A stretch of 64,000 nt of DNA from Actibacterium lipolyticum (GTDB lineage Bacteria > Pseudomonadota > Alphaproteobacteria > Rhodobacterales > Rhodobacteraceae): the NCBI RefSeq assembly GCF_900184935.1, contig NZ_FXYE01000003.1:59357-123356 (forward strand), read 5' to 3'. The notes beneath the pieces are model-generated. The model had not been told where the DNA came from. It was given only the letters and a program-made list of their open reading frames with translations, and did not search any database. The stretch's first letter is position 1. Each line of letters opens with the position of its first letter. Made by a program: the position numbers and the translations under genes. Below, one piece after another: positions 42,505-51,453 of this stretch.

Positions 42505-45500
42505 ACCCAGTACTCCTCGCCCGCCACGTTCAGGACAGCCTGCGCGAACTGGTCCATACGACGCTGAACAGCACTAGCCCTGCCTTCGAGGGGATGGTGG
42601 ACCGGTTCATCGCCGAGCCCGGAAACTTCCTGAAGGGGCCGTGGATCTCGGTCGACATGCCGTTCCGGCAGATCGACGGGGCTGCGGACGGGACATGGGT
42701 CCAGCCCTTCCCAGAGGTGCCGCTGCGCTTCGCCCCTTATCAGCACCAGACGGACGCCTTCGCACGCCTGAGCGGAGAGGCGATGCGCTCGACGCTGGTC
42801 GCAACCGGGACCGGGTCGGGGAAGACGGAATCTTACCTCTGGCCGATCCTGGACCACTGTCGGCGGAACAAAGGCAAGCCCGGGATCAAGGCGATCCTGA
42901 TCTACCCGATGAACGCGCTGGCGACCGACCAGGCGCGCCGGATCGCAGCAGCCATCACGGACATCGGGTCGCTGGACGGGGTGCGCGCAGGGATCTACGC
43001 GGATGCGGAGCCGCAAAACCCGGCCCATGAGGTGACGGCAGACAGCGTGATCACCCATCGCGAGACGATGCGGAAGAACCCGCCCGACATCCTGCTGACG
43101 AACTACAAGATGCTCGACTACCTGCTGCTGCGCGGCCGGGACAAGCCGCTGTGGGCGCAGAATGACCCGGAGACGCTCCGGTTCCTCGTGGTCGACGAGA
43201 TGCACACGTTTGATGGGGCGCAGGGCGCTGACCTCGCCCTTCTGTTGCGGCGCTTGAAATACCGGCTCAAGACCCCGAAAGAGCACCTGATCTGTGTAGG
43301 TTCCTCCGCGACGCTCGGCTCCGGCGAGGATGCGAAAACCGAACTCAGACACTATGCGGAAACGATCTTCGGGGAGACCTTCGATGAGGGGGCGGTGGTC
43401 ACAGAGACCCGGAAGACCCCGAACGAGGTGTTCGACGATCCGGAATATTTCGAACTGCCTGATCCGACCGATATTCACTCGGCCCTGCGCGAGGCAGAGG
43501 AGCTGGACCAAGCAGGCGCGGCGCGGCGGCTCGCCACTTGTATCTTCCCGGATCGAACAGACTCTGACCTTACCTTCATCGAGGAAGAGGATCCATCAGA
43601 TCCGGCATGGCGGATCTCGCTTGGCGAGCAGCTGAAGGATCACGTCTTGTGCCAGCGAACCCTCAAGATCATCGCTGAGCACAAAGGTCCAGCTTCGCTG
43701 GCGGTGATTGCTGCGGGGCTGGCGCAGGTCAAGATCATTCGGGATTGGGCTGAGGCGGACCATCGCGCGCTCGCCGAATTGGTGGTGGCGCTGGTGGCGT
43801 GGGCCCGGTCCGGGTCCGCTGAAAGCCTGCGTCCGCTGTTCAACGTCCGGCTCCAGCTCTGGATCCGTGAAATGTCCCGGATGGTCACGAACCTGCCCCG
43901 GTTGGAGGCGGGCGGGGTCCGCTCGGAGATGGACCTGTTCCACGCTCTCGACCTCGACCGTCAGTCGCTGCGTGAAAAGCTTCCGGTTGTGAACTGTAAC
44001 CGGTGTGGCGCGACCGCCCATGTGGGTCGGCTGAACCCCAGCTCAGCCACCTGCTGGGCACCACTCGAGCAGCTGTATGAGGAGTTCTTCGACGAGAACG
44101 GCGGTGAGCGTATTCGGCTCTTTTACCATGAGTCGATTGACCGGATGGTTCCAGCGACTAGCGGCGGTGGAAAGATCGTGAAGGGGGTGCTCGACTCGGA
44201 CTCGATCGCCTTCACTCCGTGCGATCACGACAACCTCGAAACCGGTCCGGCTACCCCGGTCTGGATGTATGATCCGTCCGATACGAATGGTCGGATCGAC
44301 CGGTCGTGCCCCGCGTGTGGTCAGGCGCGGGGCTTGCTCCTCTTCGGGATGCGGGCGGCCAGACTTACGACCGGAATAACCGGCACGCTTTACACCTCCG
44401 CCCAGAACGAGGAGTTCCCGGACGCAAAACCGCGTTTCCTTGTGTTTTCAGATTCTGTTCAGGACGCTGCGCACCGGGCCGCGGTGGCGGAGACCCGCAA
44501 TGCCCTCTCGGTCTACCAGAAATCCCTCTACACGGCTCTTCGAGCTACGCAAACGGGCGGGATGACCTTCAAAGAGGTGATTGAAACCGTTCCGAGCGAC
44601 CTGCTCGACACGCTGGGTGGGGACGCGTTCACCGCGCTGTTCATCCCAAAGGAACAGACCTGGCGGCGCCTCTATCAAGACCTGATCCGGGACGGGATTT
44701 CGATCACTGACCCTATTTTCTTGGATCACATGAAGCAGCGGCTCGGCTGGGAATATTTCGTCGACCTGAGCTACCGGGCCCATTTCAGCCATACGCTTGA
44801 GGTCAATGGGATCGCCGTCGCGGACATCTCCGCAGATCTCTTGCGCGCTTCAGCAGAGCGGCTTGCGAGCGAACTTCGCAACGAGCTTCCGGGCGCACCC
44901 GATTTAGACCCGGACCTGCTTGCGGGCTTCTTGTCCGGGGTGGTCCAGCGGATGCGGCGACAAGGGTCTGCCGCTCACCCGTATCTTGTCAGCGCGATCG
45001 CCACCGCAAGTGGTCGCTACGGGCTGAACTGGTTCGCGGCGCAACAGCAGGTCGGTGTGAGACGAACCGGGGCGCTCCCGGCGCCGGACAGTCGTCGAGG
45101 CCTCGCTCCGATCCCTGTCACTCTTCACAACCCGCCGATTGGGTTCGAGCGTATCACGAAGGCGCATGTGTCGAGCTGGTACCGGGACTGGCTCTTCCGA
45201 ACTTTGGGTCAGGCGGATATCCGGTACGGGACCGACCCGGACACGATATACCCGATCGTTATGCGGCGGCTTGAGGCCGACGGGCTGGTGCGGCGCGTCG
45301 ACGGGCCAGACGGAAGTCGGCACGCGTGGCTCATCGAGCCGGAGCGCGTCACCGTGACCACTGACACGATTGGGCTGGTCTGCAGCCGATGTAGTCGGCG
45401 TGAGACCGCACCGATGGAAAATTCAGGGATCGCGATTGGGTCCTCATGCACGAGGATCGGGTGCGATGGGCATCTGGAGAAGATCGTGCCGCCATCCCGT

Positions 45501-48500
45501 CCAGCGCTGCGCCGGTCTCTCCTTTCGGATCGAAATCACCGGGTCGTCGCGCGCGAGCATACCGGCATCCTGGAGACCAATGAGCGGCTGAGTATCGAGA
45601 GCGGATTTATCAAGGGGGAGACGAAATGGGCACCGAACCTGATCTCGGCCACCCCGACGCTGGAAATGGGGATCGATATCGGGGACCTGTCGACCCTGCT
45701 TCTGGGTTCTGTCCCGCCTGAAGAGGCGAATTACGTCCAGAGGATGGGCCGCAGTGGCCGGCGCGACGGCAACGCGTTGAACATGGTGCTCGCGAATTCC
45801 AGGGCTCACGATCTGCAGTTCTGGGAGGACCCGACACCCATGCTCGCGGGTCAGGTGCGCCCGCCAGGCGTGTTCCTGGCCGCAGAGGAGGTTCTGCTCC
45901 GCCAGGTCACCGCCTTCACACTGGACGCCTATGTCTCCAGCTCTACCGAAACGGGGGACTACGGCAAGGTCAGGGATGTCCTGAAACGCCGGGCGGCTGG
46001 CGCGCTGACAGGATTTCCGATCGAATGGCTGGAGATGATCAAGGACCGGGGCGATGAGCTTGCGACCGAATTCTTGTCCGGTCTTCCGCAGGAGGTTCAG
46101 GCGAGAACAGACCTCGCGACCCGGGTCCGCAGCTACCTGACGTCGACGGATTCCAAATCCATCGGGTGGCGGATCGGAGCCGCGTTTGACGCGGCCGCTG
46201 AGGAGCGTTCACGCTTGGTGGAAAAGCGGGAGGAGGCGACACGGGAACTCAAGCGCCTTCGCGCTCGCCGAATTGAACTGACAGAAGAGGAATTCGAGCG
46301 CCGCGAGGGGGAAATCGCCCGGGACCGGGCCGAGGTCAATCGGCTGATCCGGAACGGGATCGACGAGGTGGCCGTGATCAAGTTCCTCACGGACAAAGGG
46401 GTCCTGCCGAATTATGCCTTCCCTGAAGAGGGGGTGAAGCTGACCTCGATCCTGTCCCGTCGGAATGACACGGGTCGCACTAACGCAGCCGGGGGCGAGG
46501 ACGGGCTGATCCATGTCGAGTATTCGCGCCCGGCAAGTTCGGCGCTTTCCGAGTTCGCACCGGGTCAGTTTTTCTATGCCAACGGCCGACAGGTGGAGAT
46601 TGAGCGGATCGAGCTTGGGAAAGAGGATCTGACGCCTTGGACCTTCTGTCCGGCTTGTTCATATGTCGCCAGCCGGGTCGAAGGTACGGATACGACCAGC
46701 TGCCCGAGCTGCGGAACGGACATGTGGTCGGATACCGGATCGCACCACGATGTGGTGCAACTGAAGTCTGTCATCTCCGTGGACAGCGAAGAGAAGGCTG
46801 CGATCCGGGACGGAGATCAACGCGATCAGCGTCAGTTCGACCGTGTGCTGATGCCCTTCCACGGGCCGGAGGACATCGTTTCATCCTGGTTTACGAGCAG
46901 AGAGAGCGGAGCCCCGTTCGGCTTCGAGTTTCTTCCGTCCTGCACCTTCCGGGATTTCAATTTTGGATCGAAGTCCGCTATGCCCGGACCGAAGATCGCG
47001 GGAGAGAACCGGCCGGCGCAGCCGTTCAAGATCTGCAGACACTGTGGGACCTTGCAAAAACCGCCCCGGGGCGAGGATGACCGCGGAACACATCCGCCGA
47101 CCTGCAAGGTGATGCGGGAGCCGGATCTTGCGCGCGAACGGTGGGAGACCGGCGTATTCCTGATGCGCAAGTTCGACACGGAGGCGATCCGGATCGTGAT
47201 CCCCGTAGTCGGAGAGGCGGATGACGACGATCTGAAAAGCTTTGTCGCCGCGATCAACCTCGGGATGCGACGGCATTTCGCGGGAAAGGTCGACCATCTC
47301 CGCTCCACGATCTTCGCCGCTCGGTTGGACGGCATGACAACGGTGCGCAGCCTCTACCTCTACGACTCCGTGCCAGGTGGTTCCGGGTATCTTCGTCAGA
47401 TCGGGCAGCACCCGGACACGATGCGGAAGGTGATCAGCCGCGCGGTTGAGGCGCTCCGTGACTGCCCGTGCAACCAGGAGCCGGACCGAAACGGGTGTTT
47501 CCGCTGCGTGAAACCGTATCGGTTGCAATTCGGGCCAGGTGAGCCGGACCGTGATCGGGCGCGTCAGATGATGGAGACCATTCTCGAAAAATGGGACAGC
47601 CTGAGCCGCACCGAGACTGGCATCGATGAGTCGATCCGCGGCGCGCTTGTGGAGAGCGCGCTGGAGCGCCGTCTCCTGCAGGTCCTTGCCCGTGAATATG
47701 GAGAGGACGCGCTGACCCCTCAGGTTTTGTCCGGCGGGCGGCGGGGCTTCGTTCTGAGGGCTGGCACGAAAGCGTCACCACACCTGTGGACAATCGAGCC
47801 TCAGGTTCAGATCGACGCGCGCTTCAAAGGCCTCCCGCGCAAAAGGATAGATTTTCTCCTCACCCCCATCGGCCGGTCCGGCGCCATCCCCGTGGTGCTG
47901 GAAATGGACGGGATCGAGTATCATGCGGAAACGGTGGCTCAGGATCTCCTCGATCGAATGCTGATGATCCGGTCCGGACTTGTTCGGGTCTGGACCCTGT
48001 CCTGGCGAGACTTGGACCCCGATGACCGGGCCTATCTCAACCCGTTGGCGGAGCCTGCCCTCAGCCCTGCGAAAATCGGGCCCCTCGGTCGGGTCCTCGC
48101 TGCGCCTGCTTTCGCCGCGAATGCTGACTGTGTTCGTGGTTTGCAGGCTGAAGGCTCGCTTCAGGCCCTGAGACACATCCTTGACGGTGAATCGGAAGGC
48201 GATGTCGCGACGCGCTCCATCCTGATCCGTGCTTTCGTTGCCATGGGCCGTCCGCTTGACCAGCTCCCGCGTCAGGCATCAGTCTCAGATGAGGGCCGCG
48301 AGTTCCTGTTGACTCCGGGTCTCGCTGAGCATGTCGGGGCTGGACCGGTTGATCTCTACATGGCCTGTACGAAGCTGTCCCCGGCTGAGTGGGCTGGATC
48401 CGACGAGGATATCCGACTTCTTTTGCGTGCCGAACTGCCTACCCCGGGTGAAGACCCGGCGGCAAAGGCGCTCTACACGGAGGCTTGGCGCGGGCTCTGG

Positions 48501-48902
48501 CGGCTCGTCAACGTGCTGCAGGGCGTCCGAGGCCTCCATGTTGAGCTAAACGGTCTGGACACGCTTTCACCCCCTGACATGACCTCGGGAGGCGGTCCAA
48601 CAGACGCAGACAGTGCGGCTTGGACGGAAGCACGGGCCTTGTGTGATGAAGTGTTCCACCCGCTGATTGACGCACTGGTCGCGGCGGAACTGCCCGGTCC
48701 GGATCATATCGGAGATGATGTTGTTGCTGACGGCCGGGTTGTCGGCACGATGGAGTTCGGCTGGTCAGAAACCTGGGTGGGCGTGATTGAGCAGGCCTGC
48801 CAAGGATCGGACTGGAAGCTAGTCCCGTTCGATCCCGACGCGGACCAGATCGGTGAAACGGTGACCAGGATACTTCAGGCAATTCAGGAGACGAAATCAT
48901 GA
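42501..48902 (+). CDS. Giant DrmA/DUF1998-type helicase with C-terminal nuclease-like domain
   Basis: 2133-residue protein. The N-terminal helicase has Walker A ATGTGSGKT (101-109), DEMH box (232-235) and, in the second RecA half, SATPTLEMGIDIGDLSTLLL and YVQRMGRSGRRDGNA. Several Cys pairs suggest zinc ribbons (CNRCGATAH, CPACGQARG, CSRCSRRET, CPACSYVAS with CPSCGTDMW, CRHCGTLQ). A DUF1998 region follows (LYLYDSVPGGSGYL, DCPCNQEPDRNGCFRCVKPY near 1655-1675). After it, residues about 1710-1840 look like a Vsr/DUF559 PD-(D/E)XK fold with D1784, E1801 and D1803. This seems to merge the DrmA helicase and DrmB (DUF1998) roles with a nuclease. ATGA overlaps at both ends. Confidence 0.88.
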   Translation: MNPVLLARHVQDSLRELVHTTLNSTSPAFEGMVDRFIAEPGNFLKGPWISVDMPFRQIDGAADGTWVQPFPEVPLRFAPYQHQTDAFARLSGEAMRSTLVATGTGSGKTESYLWPILDHCRRNKGKPGIKAILIYPMNALATDQARRIAAAITDIGSLDGVRAGIYADAEPQNPAHEVTADSVITHRETMRKNPPDILLTNYKMLDYLLLRGRDKPLWAQNDPETLRFLVVDEMHTFDGAQGADLALLLRRLKYRLKTPKEHLICVGSSATLGSGEDAKTELRHYAETIFGETFDEGAVVTETRKTPNEVFDDPEYFELPDPTDIHSALREAEELDQAGAARRLATCIFPDRTDSDLTFIEEEDPSDPAWRISLGEQLKDHVLCQRTLKIIAEHKGPASLAVIAAGLAQVKIIRDWAEADHRALAELVVALVAWARSGSAESLRPLFNVRLQLWIREMSRMVTNLPRLEAGGVRSEMDLFHALDLDRQSLREKLPVVNCNRCGATAHVGRLNPSSATCWAPLEQLYEEFFDENGGERIRLFYHESIDRMVPATSGGGKIVKGVLDSDSIAFTPCDHDNLETGPATPVWMYDPSDTNGRIDRSCPACGQARGLLLFGMRAARLTTGITGTLYTSAQNEEFPDAKPRFLVFSDSVQDAAHRAAVAETRNALSVYQKSLYTALRATQTGGMTFKEVIETVPSDLLDTLGGDAFTALFIPKEQTWRRLYQDLIRDGISITDPIFLDHMKQRLGWEYFVDLSYRAHFSHTLEVNGIAVADISADLLRASAERLASELRNELPGAPDLDPDLLAGFLSGVVQRMRRQGSAAHPYLVSAIATASGRYGLNWFAAQQQVGVRRTGALPAPDSRRGLAPIPVTLHNPPIGFERITKAHVSSWYRDWLFRTLGQADIRYGTDPDTIYPIVMRRLEADGLVRRVDGPDGSRHAWLIEPERVTVTTDTIGLVCSRCSRRETAPMENSGIAIGSSCTRIGCDGHLEKIVPPSRPALRRSLLSDRNHRVVAREHTGILETNERLSIESGFIKGETKWAPNLISATPTLEMGIDIGDLSTLLLGSVPPEEANYVQRMGRSGRRDGNALNMVLANSRAHDLQFWEDPTPMLAGQVRPPGVFLAAEEVLLRQVTAFTLDAYVSSSTETGDYGKVRDVLKRRAAGALTGFPIEWLEMIKDRGDELATEFLSGLPQEVQARTDLATRVRSYLTSTDSKSIGWRIGAAFDAAAEERSRLVEKREEATRELKRLRARRIELTEEEFERREGEIARDRAEVNRLIRNGIDEVAVIKFLTDKGVLPNYAFPEEGVKLTSILSRRNDTGRTNAAGGEDGLIHVEYSRPASSALSEFAPGQFFYANGRQVEIERIELGKEDLTPWTFCPACSYVASRVEGTDTTSCPSCGTDMWSDTGSHHDVVQLKSVISVDSEEKAAIRDGDQRDQRQFDRVLMPFHGPEDIVSSWFTSRESGAPFGFEFLPSCTFRDFNFGSKSAMPGPKIAGENRPAQPFKICRHCGTLQKPPRGEDDRGTHPPTCKVMREPDLARERWETGVFLMRKFDTEAIRIVIPVVGEADDDDLKSFVAAINLGMRRHFAGKVDHLRSTIFAARLDGMTTVRSLYLYDSVPGGSGYLRQIGQHPDTMRKVISRAVEALRDCPCNQEPDRNGCFRCVKPYRLQFGPGEPDRDRARQMMETILEKWDSLSRTETGIDESIRGALVESALERRLLQVLAREYGEDALTPQVLSGGRRGFVLRAGTKASPHLWTIEPQVQIDARFKGLPRKRIDFLLTPIGRSGAIPVVLEMDGIEYHAETVAQDLLDRMLMIRSGLVRVWTLSWRDLDPDDRAYLNPLAEPALSPAKIGPLGRVLAAPAFAANADCVRGLQAEGSLQALRHILDGESEGDVATRSILIRAFVAMGRPLDQLPRQASVSDEGREFLLTPGLAEHVGAGPVDLYMACTKLSPAEWAGSDEDIRLLLRAELPTPGEDPAAKALYTEAWRGLWRLVNVLQGVRGLHVELNGLDTLSPPDMTSGGGPTDADSAAWTEARALCDEVFHPLIDALVAAELPGPDHIGDDVVADGRVVGTMEFGWSETWVGVIEQACQGSDWKLVPFDPDADQIGETVTRILQAIQETKS

Positions 48903-51070
48903 TGGACGCGATCAACAAACGGGTCTCCTACGACATCGGCTGCATGAAGAGCCTGCGGAAACTCCCGGACAGGGTTTCGCTCAAGTTCATGGACCTGATG
49001 ACCCGGTACATGTCTGATCCGTCCGCGAACGGGTTGAACCTGGAAACTGTAGAAGGGGCCAAGGACAGTTCGATCAAGTCACTTCGTGTGGATCAGGGAT
49101 ACCGCGCCATCGCCTTCGAGGTGGGCAGGGACATCATGTTTGTGCATGTCAACGAACACGATAAGGCCTATCGCTGGGCGGTAGGGCGGCGGGTCAAGCT
49201 GGACCCAAGCACGAACCGTATCCGAGTGATTGAGGAGCTGGACGCAACAAAAGTCGAAGCCGAAGCGCCCGCCCCATCGGAGCCCCGTCTGTTCGCAGAG
49301 GTTGCGGACAAGCGGTTGCGCGCGCTTGGCGTTCAGGAAGAGGAGCTTCCCGCGATCCGAGCCCTGACGACGATCGAGGCGCTGGACGCGGCGGAGGAGG
49401 ATTTCGACCCACTCACCTACCAGGTTCTCTACGCGCTGGCGGCCGGATATTCGGATGAAGAGGTTTACGCCCTGACCGGGGTCGCGGACGAGCCGCAAGA
49501 GGCTCCTGTGGCAGTCGAAGATGATCTTACCTTCGACCAACTGATCGAGACGGAGGAGAGCCGGCAGACCATTTTTATCCCTGAGAGCGAGGAGGAACTG
49601 CGCCGCGTCTTCGAAGAGGGCTTGGAGGGATGGCGGGTGTTCTTGCACCCTGACCAACGCAAGCTGGCCTATCGGGACTATAGCGGTCCCGCCATGGTTC
49701 GCGGCGGAGCCGGGACCGGGAAGACCGTGGTGGCGATGCACCGGGCCAAACACCTCGCGGACGCGATCAAGGAAGACCCGGCCCGGGCAGGCCAGCGTGT
49801 CCTGCTGACCACCTTCACCACCAGCCTCGCCCATGACATCGAGGCGAACCTGCGGACCCTGTGCCCTGATCACTTGGACGTGCGACCACCGCGGATCGAG
49901 GTGATCAACCTCGACCGTTGGGTCTCGCAGTTTCTCAAGCGTAAGAGCTTCGGCCGCGAGGTGGCGTTTTTCGGGGAGGCGCGGGACCGGCTGGATCAGA
50001 TCTGGCAGGAGGTCTTCGATGACCACGAGCTTCCTGAAGGATTGTCGGAACCTTTCGTTAAAGCAGAGTGGTCCCAGATCGTGCAGGCGAAGGGGCTTAC
50101 GGACAAACGGGCCTACCTTAAGGCATCCCGTGCCGGCCGCGGAACCCCGCTTGACCGGCGAAAGCGAGCCACACTTTGGGACCTATTTGAGGACTACCGT
50201 GCTCGGATGATTAGCGAGGGTCTTGCGGAGCCGGATGATGCGTATCGAGAGGCGACAGATATCCTTTCCTCAGAGGCGCCCAACCTTCCCTACGCCGCAG
50301 TAATTGTCGATGAAGCGCAGGATATGGGGGAGCAGGCGTTCCGGCTAATCCGGGCAATTGTTCCGGAATCTCCGGCTGGAGATCAGAATTCCATCTTCAT
50401 CGTCGGCGATGCGCATCAGCGCATCTACGGACGTCGGGCGAGCATGTCATCATGCGGGATCGAGGTGCGCGGCCGCTCAAGACGTCTGCGTCTGAACTAC
50501 CGAACCACGCAAGAAATCCGGGCATGGGCCGTCTCCATCCTTGAGGGGGTGAGCGTGGACGACCTTGACGATGGGACCGACACGCTGCGTGGTTATGTGA
50601 GCCTGCTGCATGGCGCCGCGCCGGAGCTGGTCTCTTGCGCCTCCGAGGCGCAAGAGCTTGAGGGGCTGGTGGCCTGGGTCCGGGCGCTGCCGGCAGACCA
50701 GATCCAACTCGCAGAAATCGCGATCCTATGCGCGCGCCGTAAAGATGTTGAGCGGGTGAGGGAAGCGCTTCGAGCCGCCGAGCTCGAAACTGTGGTTCTT
50801 CAGTCTGGTGCTGACGACCGGTCCGTTCCGGGGGTCCGAATAACCACGATGCACCGAGCGAAGGGGCTGGAGTTTTTCGCAGTGGCGATCCCGTTTCTGT
50901 CCGATGGGACCTTCCCCCCACCGGGGGTGCTTCGAGCGGCCATCGATGCGCCTGACCGCGAGGACATGATTACCCAATATCGGTCCCTTCTTCACGTTGC
51001 AGCAACGCGGGCGAAAAAGTCGTTGAGGATTTCATGGTCTGGTCAGCCCACCAAAATCATGAGCCCATAA
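48899..51070 (+). CDS. UvrD-like helicase with RelE-like N-terminal domain
   Basis: 723-residue superfamily 1 helicase. Walker A VRGGAGTGKT (267-276), motif II VIVDEAQDMGE, motif III VGDAHQRIYGRR, motif IV-V RITTMHRAKGLEFFAVAIPF. Residues 1-100 look like the RelE/ParE toxin fold (IKSLRVDQGYRAIAFEVGRD, FVHVNEHDKAYRWAVGRR), a combination known from other bacterial UvrD-like proteins. The region 110-240 is acidic and unassigned. It starts inside the giant helicase gene's stop and is the last of the tightly coupled genes. It takes the place of DrmC in the DISARM comparison. Confidence 0.88.
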   Translation: MMDAINKRVSYDIGCMKSLRKLPDRVSLKFMDLMTRYMSDPSANGLNLETVEGAKDSSIKSLRVDQGYRAIAFEVGRDIMFVHVNEHDKAYRWAVGRRVKLDPSTNRIRVIEELDATKVEAEAPAPSEPRLFAEVADKRLRALGVQEEELPAIRALTTIEALDAAEEDFDPLTYQVLYALAAGYSDEEVYALTGVADEPQEAPVAVEDDLTFDQLIETEESRQTIFIPESEEELRRVFEEGLEGWRVFLHPDQRKLAYRDYSGPAMVRGGAGTGKTVVAMHRAKHLADAIKEDPARAGQRVLLTTFTTSLAHDIEANLRTLCPDHLDVRPPRIEVINLDRWVSQFLKRKSFGREVAFFGEARDRLDQIWQEVFDDHELPEGLSEPFVKAEWSQIVQAKGLTDKRAYLKASRAGRGTPLDRRKRATLWDLFEDYRARMISEGLAEPDDAYREATDILSSEAPNLPYAAVIVDEAQDMGEQAFRLIRAIVPESPAGDQNSIFIVGDAHQRIYGRRASMSSCGIEVRGRSRRLRLNYRTTQEIRAWAVSILEGVSVDDLDDGTDTLRGYVSLLHGAAPELVSCASEAQELEGLVAWVRALPADQIQLAEIAILCARRKDVERVREALRAAELETVVLQSGADDRSVPGVRITTMHRAKGLEFFAVAIPFLSDGTFPPPGVLRAAIDAPDREDMITQYRSLLHVAATRAKKSLRISWSGQPTKIMSP

Positions 51071-51087
51071 AGCAGCGGAGAAATTAA

Positions 51088-51453
51088 ATGTTTCACATCG
51101 AAAAAAACGATAATTCGATCAAGCCGCTCAAGGGACGTAGCTTTTCCGAATTGGGCTTCAAGGAACGCAAGCATCTGCAGGAACGGATCGCAAAGTATCC
51201 GTCCTGCTTGGACGAAGACCTGTTGATCATCCAGAAGAAGCTCGCGGGATTTTCTGACACCAATGACGAAGGCACTTTTTTAAGGCTTCATGAATTTCAT
51301 GCCCCTAGAAGCGGCGTTGAGAGCAAGGTCCGCAGAAAGGTGATAGCGCTTGAAAGCATAAAGGAGGTCCTGGAGTATGTTCGATATGACCGGATGGCCT
51401 TCCAGACTGCCTTTGGCCAAATACAAGCTATTGAGAAATCGGGTAACCAATGA
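51088..51453 (+). CDS. Probable truncated PD-(D/E)XK nuclease-family protein
   Basis: 121 residues. The first ~55 (FSELGFKERKHLQERIAKYP, then CLDEDLLIIQKKLAGFSDTN) closely resemble the N-terminus of a widespread family of DUF4268/NucS-like endonucleases. In those the next segment is the catalytic LDLLALD...IENKL core, which is missing here; the sequence instead passes to an unrelated-looking basic segment (HAPRSGVESKVRRKVIALES). It looks like an internal deletion that left a short stable ORF, or a standalone recognition module. GGAG lies about 8 bases before the ATG; the stop overlaps the next start. Confidence 0.7.
   Translation: MFHIEKNDNSIKPLKGRSFSELGFKERKHLQERIAKYPSCLDEDLLIIQKKLAGFSDTNDEGTFLRLHEFHAPRSGVESKVRRKVIALESIKEVLEYVRYDRMAFQTAFGQIQAIEKSGNQ

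Noticed and set aside
42447..43511. Minus-strand frame of 354 codons opposite the giant helicase
   Set aside because: Antisense shadow rich in Arg and Val; no start signal.
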